Assembly: GCA_003385635.1 (NCBI GenBank)
Contig: QQUY01000002.1
Location: forward strand, 186,001-250,000
Length of the DNA stretch: 64,000 nucleotides
Origin: Acidobacteriota bacterium
Lineage (GTDB): Bacteria; Acidobacteriota; Blastocatellia; Pyrinomonadales; Pyrinomonadaceae
Reading direction: 5' to 3'
Numbering within the stretch: position 1 is the stretch's first letter; every line of letters starts with the position of its first letter. The translations under genes were made by a program, and so were the position numbers. The notes below the pieces were generated by a model. The model did not search any database, had not been told where the DNA came from, and worked only from the letters and a program-made list of their open reading frames with translations. Below are positions 36,613 to 44,628 of the stretch, piece after piece.

Positions 36613-37561
36613 AATCAGTAACTTTCGTCAACGTCTTGTAAGTGAGCCTTCGTCCTTCCATTCCGGCGACGAAAGCGCGAACGGCTGTGATGCCGCAGTC
36701 CTCGCCTTCCGTGTCAAACGCGGGAAGTTCTTTCGTGTTCTGCTTGAACACAAACTCGTCAACGTAGCGCGACAAATGCTTCTTGCTGATCTTGTGGAAT
36801 GTGCCGACGTGGGCCCGTTTGAGGATAGCCCAAAAACTCTCGATGCCGTTGGTGTGAGCGTCTCCGACAACGTACTGGCCTCCACTGTGATTTACGGCTG
36901 TTCTTCGGTAATCGAAAAGCCCATAGTAACCGCGATTGTCATCCGTGTACAGGGTGGAACCAAAGGCGACATTCTGTCGCACGGCTGAATGCAGATTGAC
37001 GTGATCCACGCCGCTAATAACCTGCGCCCTAACCTCGCCGTTTCGGTGTCGCGCCCCGAACACTATCGACTTTCCCACGCCGCCGCGCCCCATATTCAGC
37101 TTCTTGTTAGCGTGCTTGTTCTTCTCTTTGCCGCCAATGTAGGTTTCGTCGGCTTCGACAACGCCGGAAAGCAACCCCGAAGACTTGCAGGCTTCGCGGA
37201 TTCGGTGAGCCATAAACCAAGCCGACTTCTGCGTCACGCCGATCTCTTTGGACAACTGGATCGAGGAGATGCTTTTGCGCGAGACGGTCATCAGATACAT
37301 CGCATAGAGCCATTTGCGAAGACTGATCTTGGAGTCCTCCATCACGGTGCCGGTCCGAATCGAGAATTGCTTGCGGCAACCCTTGCAGGTGTAGATTTTT
37401 CCGTCGCGAATCTTCCACACTTCCTCGTGCCCGCAATGAATGCATAAAATGCCTTCGGGCCATCGGGCGGATTCGAGATACTCTCTGGCTGTCTTCTCGT
37501 CGGGGAAACGCTCAAAGAACTCCATCGCGCTCGGTTGCTTTTGCATCTTTTGGCTCTTCAT
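36605..37561 (-). CDS. IS1595-family (ISXO2-like) transposase
   Basis: 318 residues. An N-terminal zinc ribbon (CIHCGHEEVWKI and CKGCRKQFSIRTGT, about 40-73) precedes the ISXO2-like catalytic domain. Likely acidic residues are in VVEADETYIGG, LYTDDNRGYYG and THTNGIESFW. The gene is full length with no visible lesion. The ATG is at 37559-37561, only 48 bp from the right end. The promoter boxes overlap the terminal repeat and predict a leaderless or nearly leaderless mRNA. It overlaps the methylase gene downstream. Confidence 0.95.
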   Translation of the reverse strand: MKSQKMQKQPSAMEFFERFPDEKTAREYLESARWPEGILCIHCGHEEVWKIRDGKIYTCKGCRKQFSIRTGTVMEDSKISLRKWLYAMYLMTVSRKSISSIQLSKEIGVTQKSAWFMAHRIREACKSSGLLSGVVEADETYIGGKEKNKHANKKLNMGRGGVGKSIVFGARHRNGEVRAQVISGVDHVNLHSAVRQNVAFGSTLYTDDNRGYYGLFDYRRTAVNHSGGQYVVGDAHTNGIESFWAILKRAHVGTFHKISKKHLSRYVDEFVFKQNTKELPAFDTEGEDCGITAVRAFVAGMEGRRLTYKTLTKVTDYA

Positions 37562-37568
37562 ACTAAGA

Positions 37569-37596
37569 ATTATATATCAAAAATCGTGTGTGTCAA
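37569..37596 (-). promoter_or_regulatory. Sigma-70-type promoter in the right terminal repeat
   Basis: On the minus strand TTGACA (37591-37596) and TATAAT (37569-37574) are both perfect consensus, 16 bp apart. The -35 box lies within the terminal inverted repeat. The predicted transcript start falls at about 37562, next to the transposase ATG, so the mRNA would be leaderless. It would drive all four genes. Confidence 0.75.
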
Positions 37597-37609
37597 GTAT
37601 ATAATTCCC
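37586..37609. repeat. Right terminal inverted repeat
   Basis: Inverted partner of 34410-34433, 23 of 24 bases identical. Contains the -35 element of the operon promoter. Confidence 0.92.
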
Positions 37610-37617
37610 ATTGTTTT
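37610..37617. repeat. Target-site duplication, right copy
   Basis: attgtttt, identical to 34402-34409. Confidence 0.92.
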
Positions 37618-37724
37618 CGATTCTTCATCGACCCAGTGATGATCACCACGCCAGCTTTCCCGCGGTTCTCTAAGAGATCTGCGTTCATCTGTGTCCTTCT
37701 TAAGGTTCGGATCTGCAAAGTTCA

Positions 37725-38993
37725 ATGAAACTCATTCGATCTGACATTTTGGAAAACCTGCGGATGGCGATGGATACGCTGCGGCAGAACAAGCTGCGGT
37801 CGGCGTTGACCATTCTCGGCGTCGCCATCGGGACGATAACGGTGATCGTAATCGCCGCCTTCGTATCCGGGATCGAGGCGGGAGTTTCCAAAGAGATCGA
37901 GTCCTTCGGCACAAATTCGGTCTACGCGTTCAAGTTCGATCCAGGGTTCAACTTCAATCCCTCGATGGAAGAGAGGACCCGTCCGCCGCTGACAGAAGAA
38001 GACGCGGATGCCATTCGTGAAGAATGCGACAGCTGCCTGCTCGTCTCACCCTTTATGTCGCCTGTCGACTACACCTCAGGACCCTTCGTCGACCGTGTGA
38101 TGGTTCGGAACAAGGAGATCGAGATGTCGAACGCAACGGTCACGGGCTCGTCATCCGATTATTTCCAGATGGGGGTTACCTATCTCGACGAGGGTCGAGC
38201 GTTCACGCGGGAGGAAGAGGAGACACGTGCAAAGGTCGCGGTTCTCGGAGTCGATGTGGCCAATACCCTTTTTCCGTTTACCAATGCTGTAGGCGAATAC
38301 ATCCAGATCGAGGGCCGAAGATATCGAGTGATCGGGGTTCTTGCCGAACGAGAGATATTTCTGACGAACAGCGACGACCCGAACAACGAGAACAAGTCGG
38401 TGTATCTTCCCTTCAAGACGATAAAACAGCAGTATCCGGCTAACGAAGACTGTTTCATCATGACCGTCGCAAAACCGGGCAAGGTCAATGAGGCGGTGGA
38501 GGAGATCCGCGATATCCTGCGGCAAAGGCGAAACGTTCCTTTTGGAAAGCCGGACAATTTCGGCGTGACGACCTCGGATCAGATACTGGAACAGTTCGGT
38601 GCGATAACCGGCGGTATCTTCATGCTGATGGTCGCGATCTCGAGCGTCGGGCTTTTGATCGGCGGAATCGGCGTGATGAACATAATGCTCGTCTCGGTTA
38701 CGGAAAGGACAAAAGAAATCGGAATCCGGAAGGCGATAGGCGCCCGGAGATTGGACGTGATCTCGCAGTTCCTGATCGAATCCGCGACGCTTACAAGTCT
38801 GGGTGGCACCGCCGGAATTCTGATCGGCATCGGCCTCACTCTGCTTATTAGTTCCTTCCTTCCTACCTTCGTACCGCTTTGGGCACCGGTCGTGGGCTTC
38901 GTGGTCTCTGTTGGCCTCGGCGTGGTATCCGGCCTCTGGCCCGCCTGGAAAGCCTCTAAACTGGACCCGATCGAAGCGTTGAGATTTGAGTGA
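37725..38993 (+). CDS. MacB/FtsX-type ABC transporter permease (2)
   Basis: 422 residues, paralogue of the 33143 gene with the same plan: an N-terminal helix after LRQNKLRSALTILGVAIG, a MacB periplasmic domain containing two Cys (EECDSCLLV), three C-terminal FtsX helices, VTERTKEIGIRKAIGAR and the terminal PAWKASKLDPIEALRFE. Before insertion of the mobile element the two genes would have been about 147 bp apart, probably one transcript. The insertion may now uncouple them. No ATPase subunit is in the window. Confidence 0.92.
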   Translation: MKLIRSDILENLRMAMDTLRQNKLRSALTILGVAIGTITVIVIAAFVSGIEAGVSKEIESFGTNSVYAFKFDPGFNFNPSMEERTRPPLTEEDADAIREECDSCLLVSPFMSPVDYTSGPFVDRVMVRNKEIEMSNATVTGSSSDYFQMGVTYLDEGRAFTREEEETRAKVAVLGVDVANTLFPFTNAVGEYIQIEGRRYRVIGVLAEREIFLTNSDDPNNENKSVYLPFKTIKQQYPANEDCFIMTVAKPGKVNEAVEEIRDILRQRRNVPFGKPDNFGVTTSDQILEQFGAITGGIFMLMVAISSVGLLIGGIGVMNIMLVSVTERTKEIGIRKAIGARRLDVISQFLIESATLTSLGGTAGILIGIGLTLLISSFLPTFVPLWAPVVGFVVSVGLGVVSGLWPAWKASKLDPIEALRFE

Positions 38994-39002
38994 GAATTGC
39001 AT

Positions 39003-39322
39003 TGAGCAGGGAACATTGACCAGGGACCAGTGGACATTGGTCAGGGATCAGGGATCAGGTAATCGGGAAAGTTTTTGATGGCGTGGGACTTCTTTCTTTG
39101 CCCGCTGGTCCCAAGTAGATGGTCCTTAACCAATGGTCAATGCTCCCCGGTCAATGTCCACTGGTCCTTGGTCCCTGGTCAATGTCCACTGGTCACTTGT
39201 CCTTGGTCCCTGGTCAATGCTCCCTGGTCAATGTCCACTGGTCCTTGGTCAATGCTCCCTGTTCCCTGTTCCCTGTTCCCTGTTCCCTGGTCCCTGGTCA
39301 CTGGTCCTTGTCCAATGTCAGC
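39003..39322. repeat. Large inverted pair of period-7 arrays, TGGTCNN
   Basis: 39003-39058 has eight 7-bp units (tgaccag, ggaccag, tggacat and variants). 39134-39322 has 27 contiguous units (tggtcaa, tgtccac, tggtccc, tgctccc, tgttccc and variants). The two parts are largely reverse complements and could form long stems. The array extends into the last codons of the SnoaL-like gene, whose stop is at 39298. Confidence 0.9.
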
Positions 39323-39651
39323 GGTCCCTGGTCGACGTTGTAGTATGAGACGATCTCTTTCAGCAGTCCGTTCTCAGCATAAAGCCACTCGGTGACCTCC
39401 ATTGCGAATGCCGGATTCGTGATCTTATACCTGATGCAGGCACGTTCTCCCTCAAAGATCTCGTCGTGAAATTCGAACTCGTTTCCGAGGAACTTGTCCC
39501 GGTTCGAACCCGCTATCTCCAGATAAACCTCTTTTCCGCTGATCGTGCCGTATGGGCTTGTGTGTGAGAAATCATCGGAGAGCGGGAGGTCAAGGTAGTC
39601 TCCGCTCTCCCATTTCGCAAACCAGTCGCGTACAAGTTCCTCAATCGTCAT
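39298..39651 (-). CDS. Small SnoaL-like (NTF2 fold) protein
   Basis: 117 residues without a signal peptide: MTIEELVRDWFAKWESGDY, FSHTSPYGTISGKEVYLE and VTEWLYAENGLLKEIVSYYN fit the SnoaL/NTF2-like fold of small cyclase or isomerase-like proteins. The last dozen residues (VDQGPLTLDKDQ) are encoded by the adjacent 7-bp repeat array, so the natural C-terminus may have been replaced. The stop of the DUF4199 gene lies four bases before this start, so the two are cotranscribed. Confidence 0.75.
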   Translation of the reverse strand: MTIEELVRDWFAKWESGDYLDLPLSDDFSHTSPYGTISGKEVYLEIAGSNRDKFLGNEFEFHDEIFEGERACIRYKITNPAFAMEVTEWLYAENGLLKEIVSYYNVDQGPLTLDKDQ

Positions 39652-39655
39652 CAGA

Positions 39656-40159
39656 TCAAACCTCCTCTCCTATACCGGAGCTCTTTAGCAGCAAAGCGCT
39701 GACGACACTTATCACCAGCCCGATCACAAATATCGAGATGCAGAGCAGAAGTGCCTGTACCCAGGGCGTATAGACCCACGCCGGAGACTGTGCGATCTGC
39801 TGTTCGTACGCCGCGAGTTCGGCTGTCGAAAGTCCTCGTTTTGTCCATTCGACGAACTCTTCGCCCTGAAAAAGAAAGAACAGCGCACTGTAGAAGTACA
39901 TCAGGACAGAGACCACGGCGGTGATTCCGAGCCCTATCTTCAGCCCCTCGCCAAAGCCTACACTGCCGTCGTTCAGCTTGTCCCGGAAATACTTCATACC
40001 AAGCGGGATACACATCAGCGAGAGGATGATCGAGAGCCAGCCGACTGTCTGAGATGGTATAGGCCCGAACCATTGGGCAACGGTGAACCAGTTGAGTATC
40101 CCGAGCACGATCGAAATCAAACCGCCGGCGATGCCGTATCTGAGAATGTAGTTTTTCAT
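39656..40159 (-). CDS. DUF4199 membrane protein
   Basis: 167 residues from the ATG at 40157-40159 (a longer frame to 40198 is open but adds no recognisable sequence). Four membrane segments (about 8-27, 33-52, 72-95, 135-158). VGFGEGLKIGLGITAVVSVLMYFYSALFF is typical of DUF4199. Function unknown. Followed at 4 bp by the SnoaL-like gene. A LuxR-type membrane regulator gene lies 220 bp upstream on the same strand, a neighbour seen with such genes in other phyla. Confidence 0.78.
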   Translation of the reverse strand: MKNYILRYGIAGGLISIVLGILNWFTVAQWFGPIPSQTVGWLSIILSLMCIPLGMKYFRDKLNDGSVGFGEGLKIGLGITAVVSVLMYFYSALFFLFQGEEFVEWTKRGLSTAELAAYEQQIAQSPAWVYTPWVQALLLCISIFVIGLVISVVSALLLKSSGIGEEV

Positions 40160-40379
40160 AATGCCGTCGAGAGTAATTGAACGGCGGCTATTGTACATCG
40201 GCCGAAAGTAGGATTTTTGGCGTTCGGGTGTGAATTGGTACGAAAGAAGGAGGAATTATCTGCGCTTTGCGGAACCTTGCGCCTTTGCGGGAGGCCTTGT
40301 GTTTCGTTCCAATGGAAAATTGCCAGAATGAGGGACTCCCGCAAAGACGCCAAGCCGCGAAGGACCGCTAAGAAGAACA

Positions 40380-40778
40380 TCAGATGATCTCAAGCTCGCG
40401 CCCGATCTTTACAGCTTCAGTCCTGCGCTTGGCCTGCAGTTTGGAGAGGATGTTCGAAACGTGGGTCTTGACCGTGCTTTCGGCGATGAAAAGCTCTTCG
40501 CCGATCTCGCTGTTCGACATTCCTTCCGCCACCAGTGCGAGCACCTTTTGCTCTTGTTTCGTTAGATCGCTCTCTTTAAGATTCTTCCGCTTCTCGTGCT
40601 TTTCCTCACGCGAGAAGAACCGGCTCAGCAAGAACCCGATCGCCACAAAAGCCACGCCGGTCAACACGATGAAGATCTCCGTCGCGTCACTCTGATTCGA
40701 CAGCGAGTACTTGTTCAACTCGAACAACAGGAAGATCGTTGCTGCGAGTAGACCAAATATAAGTATCGTCTGCTTCAT
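40380..40778 (-). CDS. Membrane-anchored LuxR-type HTH protein without receiver domain
   Basis: 132 residues from the ATG at 40776-40778, chosen because GAAGGTAAAGC precedes it; the longer frame adds nothing recognisable. Two membrane segments (about 3-19 and 35-54) are followed by a charged linker and a GerE/LuxR helix-turn-helix (about 72-130: LTKQEQKVLALVAEGMSNSEIGEELFIAESTVKTHVSNILSKL). There is no phosphoreceiver. DNA binding would occur at the membrane, or after release. It is divergent from the serine hydrolase gene at 40865 and a possible regulator of that gene or of the DUF4199/SnoaL pair. Confidence 0.85.
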   Translation of the reverse strand: MKQTILIFGLLAATIFLLFELNKYSLSNQSDATEIFIVLTGVAFVAIGFLLSRFFSREEKHEKRKNLKESDLTKQEQKVLALVAEGMSNSEIGEELFIAESTVKTHVSNILSKLQAKRRTEAVKIGRELEII

Positions 40779-40864
40779 TGCTTTACCTTCACGGAAATAT
40801 ACACTTTTGACTGCCGACAATGGTAATTTGAAGGCACCCAAGATTGCAGATCCTGGAAGTAGTT

Positions 40865-42295
40865 ATGAAGAAACTGATCATTGGCTTGCTCGTACTGGGC
40901 GTATTCCCGATTGCGTTGGTCTGCAATGCGCAGGACAGATCTGACGCGATCGAAGAATTTCTTATGGAAGAGATGGCGCGCCAGAATATCCCGGGTCTGA
41001 GCGTGGTCATCGCCCGTGATGGCAACATCATTCACGAGTCGCACCTGGGGTTTGCCAACGTCGAATTGCGGGCACCGGTCACAAGGCACACCACATTCGC
41101 GATCGCTTCGATGTCCAAGATCTACACCGCCGCAGCGGTTCATCTGTTGGCCGAGAGAGGAACGATCTCGCTGGAAGACAGCATCCGCAAGTACCTTCCC
41201 GATGCCCCGGAGCCGTGGCAGGAGATCACGCTTCAGCATTTGATCAATCATCAGTCCGGCCTTGCAGACGATTGGACGTTCTACAATGACTGGGAAAATA
41301 CCCAAAAGAGCATCCTTGCCACGGCTGTTTCGAATGACGAACTGCTGAGCGGGTTTTACAAGCGACCTCTGCTTTTTGAGCCGGGAACCGACCTCAGGTA
41401 CCAGGGCGGAACTTACGTCCTGGGGCTGGTCATCGAGAAGGTCACCGGCCTTTCCTACCCGGAGTTCATGCAGAAGAACATATTCGAGCCTTTGGGATTG
41501 GCCGAAACCCGCATAGAGGACCCTGAAGCGATCTTCCCAGATCGGGCTTCTGGGTATCTAATTGAGGGCGGCCGGCTAATAAACGGCTACACGCTTTCAA
41601 AAGTCACACTTGCGAGAGGAGATGTAGGGGTAAGGGCCTCGGCGCGCGATATTTTGAAGTTTTTGAACGGCCTCGATAAAGGGAAACTGCACAAGAATCC
41701 TTCTCGGATGCACGATCCCGGTCGACAGAAGAACGGGCAGATCACAACTCGGACCAACGGCGGCTGGTTCATTTCATTTCTCCGGGGCTGTGCGACGCGA
41801 GAGCACGGAGGGGTCTACAGGACAGGTTACGGATCGTCGATGTTCACCTTCGTCGATGACGGGCTAACGATAGTTCTTCTTACCAATCTTGCAGAGTTCT
41901 CAAAGTTCGAGATGATGCTGAAGCTCGCCTCTTTCTACAATCCGCTCTACTCACCAATAGGAACGCAGAAGTTTGCGGATAAGCCCGGGAACGACGTGAA
42001 ATACTCTTCAGCCTTGAAAGCCCTGAGCGAAAGCCGCGTCGACCCGGAGTCGATGCACGAGAGATTCCCTATCGGAATGCAGAGGCATTTCGCGTCCAGT
42101 TTCAAGGACGCAGAAGAGGTGGAAGCGATCGGGCAGGTCTCATTCAAGGGGAAAGGCAGATCCGTATTCGGAGTCCCGATAGAAGAGATCGTTTTCGTCA
42201 GGTTCAATGAGACCCGGTATACCGCGATCTACCTTGCACCGAACGGGAAGGTGATCTTTGTTGAGATTCCTGAAAATTTTAAGGGCGCGTCCTGA
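40865..42295 (+). CDS. Exported serine hydrolase, beta-lactamase fold
   Basis: 476 residues from the ATG at 40865-40867 (GGAAG upstream). Signal peptide (1-22). SxxK is SMSK (Ser82, Lys85). The YxN position reads YQG in LRYQGGTYVLG, so the Asn is replaced. The third box is HGG in REHGGVYRTG. The C-terminal region after about 360 is a small beta domain. A peptidase or esterase role is likelier than resistance. Convergent with the S15 gene, 13 bp apart. Confidence 0.85.
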   Translation: MKKLIIGLLVLGVFPIALVCNAQDRSDAIEEFLMEEMARQNIPGLSVVIARDGNIIHESHLGFANVELRAPVTRHTTFAIASMSKIYTAAAVHLLAERGTISLEDSIRKYLPDAPEPWQEITLQHLINHQSGLADDWTFYNDWENTQKSILATAVSNDELLSGFYKRPLLFEPGTDLRYQGGTYVLGLVIEKVTGLSYPEFMQKNIFEPLGLAETRIEDPEAIFPDRASGYLIEGGRLINGYTLSKVTLARGDVGVRASARDILKFLNGLDKGKLHKNPSRMHDPGRQKNGQITTRTNGGWFISFLRGCATREHGGVYRTGYGSSMFTFVDDGLTIVLLTNLAEFSKFEMMLKLASFYNPLYSPIGTQKFADKPGNDVKYSSALKALSESRVDPESMHERFPIGMQRHFASSFKDAEEVEAIGQVSFKGKGRSVFGVPIEEIVFVRFNETRYTAIYLAPNGKVIFVEIPENFKGAS

Positions 42296-42308
42296 CCGGT
42301 CTTCACGC

Positions 42309-44138
42309 CTAATCCTGATTCTCAAACGCCCCGTCATACGCTGACTGTCCTCCGACGATCGGCAGGTACAGTTTGGTAGCGTCAACATCAACCATCAGCA
42401 CGGTGCCCGGGTCGGGATGAAGCGTGAAATCCCGGTCGCTTGAGAAGATCATCAATCCGATCCTCTGTCCCGGTTTGATCACCTGGTCGTCCGGCTGAAG
42501 AGTAAAGGTCATCTCGTAAAAGCGATCCGGCGCAAGCGGCTCGCTTTCGGTCAGTGAGCGGTAGTTCTGTGGGTCAGCCCAACCGCGAGTGATGATGTTG
42601 TCCGTGATCTTCGACCTGCGTCCCTCCGTCCAGGGAAGAGATACAAGCCAGACCGATAGATTTGCAGCAGGCTTGCTGCTAGAAAGCCGGATTTTGATCC
42701 TGGCGATCCCCGAAATGTGGACCGGCTTTGAAAGGATCGGAGTGACATACATCAAACGATGGTTCGTGAACTCTGCCTGTGCGAGAGCGTCTCCGCTGAA
42801 AGAGAAGTTATCCACCAGTTTCTCAGTTCCCTGCTTTGGCAATGCAATGCTTGAAAGACCGCCGCTTTCCGGTGAACCTTTCGAAAGATGAAGGACAACA
42901 TCCTGTGCTTCCGGATGAGGATAGTCCGGATAGGAGGTCGGATTCGACATCTCGTCGTCCTCTCGAACGATCCAGGACTTCGGATCATTCTCAACACCGT
43001 TGTTGATTCCGTGAAGATACCGCGTGAACCAGCGGTTCATCAGCTTCATTGGCGGAGGCCCTCCGTGTCCGCCCTGATGATAGAAGATCTGCACGGGAAC
43101 ACCCTTCTTCCGGGCCTCCTCGTAGATCCTGTAGCTGTGTTCCGGCATCACGTTCCAGTCATTGAACCCGTGCGACATTAGAAGAGCCGCCTTGAACGGC
43201 TTCATATCGTTCAGATAATCACGGCCCGCCCAGAAGTCGTTGTAGTCACCCGTGATCCGGTCCATATTGGCTACAAGCTCGTTGTCCCGCACGACTTGAT
43301 TGTTCCTGGCACGCTTGGATTCGTCTCCGCTATGTATGAAGTCGTAAAGCACGTCTACATCCTCGCCAGGGTATCCGCCGGGATTCCGCACAAGGCCGTG
43401 CGAGCGATAGTAGTGGTAATAAGAAGTATTCGGTGCGATAGGAATGATCGCTTCAAGTCCCTTCACTCCTGTCGTAGCAGCAGCCACCGGAAGCGTTCCG
43501 TTGTAAGAAGTTCCTGTCATTCCGATCTTTCCGGTAGACCAGGAGGCCATCACCTTTTCGGTTCCTGTCCGCTCCTTGTATCCGTTGTCCTTTCCTGCCA
43601 GCCATTCGACAACCGCTTTCGGAGCAAGTGACTCATTGTCGCCTCCGACAGTAGGCGATCCGTCGGAAAGACCGGTGCCAGGCGACGAGGAATGCACGAC
43701 GATGTAGCCTCTAGGGATCCACGTCTTTTCCTGCGATGTCGATATGATCGGCCTTTCTCCGCGCCTTGTGACTTCGGGATGAACTCTCGGTTCAGGTGCA
43801 GGCTCTCCGAGGTTATGCCTGATATTCCAGAACAATCCCGGCACAAAACCTGCGGTTCCTGAATAATAGGGACTTGTTTCGTAAACAACGGGCAACTTAA
43901 GACCTTCGGTCTCGGTCTGTCTCGGCCTCGTCACACTGACGTGCATCCGATCCATCCGCCCGTCTCCGTCGGTGTCGAATTCCGTTTCAACCCAAAGGTC
44001 CTCGCGGATCCAGGATTCCGGATCGGAGAACGCATCAACGATCTGAGCTTCGCCGTCCTTGAATACGGGACCGGTCTGCTGGGCATATGCGGGAACAAGA
44101 AGAAGTGTTGCGACAAGAAGGAACCTGAGAGTTTTCAT
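42309..44138 (-). CDS. X-Pro dipeptidyl-peptidase (S15/CocE family)
   Basis: 609 residues with a signal peptide (1-19). Alpha/beta-hydrolase fold with the nucleophile elbow GMTGTSYNGTLP (Ser near residue 211), followed by the acidic/His part around FNDWNVMPEHS and YHQGGHGGPP, and a C-terminal jelly-roll (about 440-605) typical of CocE/NonD and S15 enzymes. The N-terminal part contains DTDGDGRMDRMH, a calcium-loop-like Asp pattern. It would remove X-Pro dipeptides or hydrolyse esters outside the cytoplasm. The start has no clear ribosome-binding site. Confidence 0.9.
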   Translation of the reverse strand: MKTLRFLLVATLLLVPAYAQQTGPVFKDGEAQIVDAFSDPESWIREDLWVETEFDTDGDGRMDRMHVSVTRPRQTETEGLKLPVVYETSPYYSGTAGFVPGLFWNIRHNLGEPAPEPRVHPEVTRRGERPIISTSQEKTWIPRGYIVVHSSSPGTGLSDGSPTVGGDNESLAPKAVVEWLAGKDNGYKERTGTEKVMASWSTGKIGMTGTSYNGTLPVAAATTGVKGLEAIIPIAPNTSYYHYYRSHGLVRNPGGYPGEDVDVLYDFIHSGDESKRARNNQVVRDNELVANMDRITGDYNDFWAGRDYLNDMKPFKAALLMSHGFNDWNVMPEHSYRIYEEARKKGVPVQIFYHQGGHGGPPPMKLMNRWFTRYLHGINNGVENDPKSWIVREDDEMSNPTSYPDYPHPEAQDVVLHLSKGSPESGGLSSIALPKQGTEKLVDNFSFSGDALAQAEFTNHRLMYVTPILSKPVHISGIARIKIRLSSSKPAANLSVWLVSLPWTEGRRSKITDNIITRGWADPQNYRSLTESEPLAPDRFYEMTFTLQPDDQVIKPGQRIGLMIFSSDRDFTLHPDPGTVLMVDVDATKLYLPIVGGQSAYDGAFENQD

Positions 44139-44628
44139 AGCGGGATATTTATAACACAGGAGACAGAAGACAGCAGTCAGAAGTCAGAAGTCAGAAGTCA
44201 GAAGTCAGAAGTCAGAAGTCAGAAGTCAGAAGTCAGAAGTCAGAAGTCAGAAGTCAGAGAAGATATTCCAAATTCCAAATTCCAAATCTAATATTTCGTT
44301 TTCAACCGAGATTCAACGCCGTTGGGAGACCGGAACGAGTCCCGGAGGGACGGGAACAAACAAGTTCCATGTTCCGGGTTCCACGTTCCGAGTCGGGTTC
44401 AGAGTCAAAGGAAGAGTTCCGGTGAAATTTGAAATCTGCAATTTGTAATCGCGTAGCGCTTCGAAATTCGTGCGAAGCACGATTCTGAAATCAGAGATCT
44501 GCAATTTGAAACCGCGCAGCGCTCCCCCGAAATCCTTCCGGCGCCGACCAATGTTCTGATACACTCCCGGGAGCCGATCAAAATTACCCAATTTTGCTCA
44601 AATGAGCGGAACTTCCAAGGAGTCGAAT
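44139..44628. repeat. Gene-free gap made almost entirely of period-7 arrays
   Basis: 44174-44257: 12 units of agtcaga. 44267-44287: caaattc/caaatct. 44364-44391: gttccat, gttccgg, gttccac, gttccga. 44422-44449 and 44480-44513: gaaattt/gaaatct/gcaattt units, separated by a gcgtagcgct palindrome. The promoter and ribosome-binding site of the ester-cyclase-like gene are at the right end. Confidence 0.85.

Larger units (their letters stand above)
34410..37609 (-). mobile_element. IS1595-type element carrying a complete restriction-modification-Vsr module
   Basis: A 3200-bp unit bounded by 24-bp inverted repeats (34410-34433 and 37586-37609; 23 of 24 positions match, beginning GGGAATTATATACTT) and by an 8-bp direct duplication. 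All four genes are on the minus strand with overlapping ends: transposase, cytosine-5 methyltransferase, putative endonuclease, Vsr. The vsr stop codon lies inside the left repeat, and the transposase start is 48 bp from the right end, so almost no DNA is spare. Removing the element and one octamer leaves an ordinary spacer between two permease genes. Passenger genes are reported in some IS1595-family members; a whole R-M set fused into the transposase operon is the notable point. Confidence 0.93.

Noticed and set aside
39134-39322. CRISPR array
   Set aside because: Units are contiguous 7-mers without unique spacers, and no cas genes are present.
39075-39395. Several overlapping plus-strand frames rich in Trp, Ser and Gly
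   Set aside because: All three frames stay open because the period-7 array lacks stops; they are repeat artefacts.
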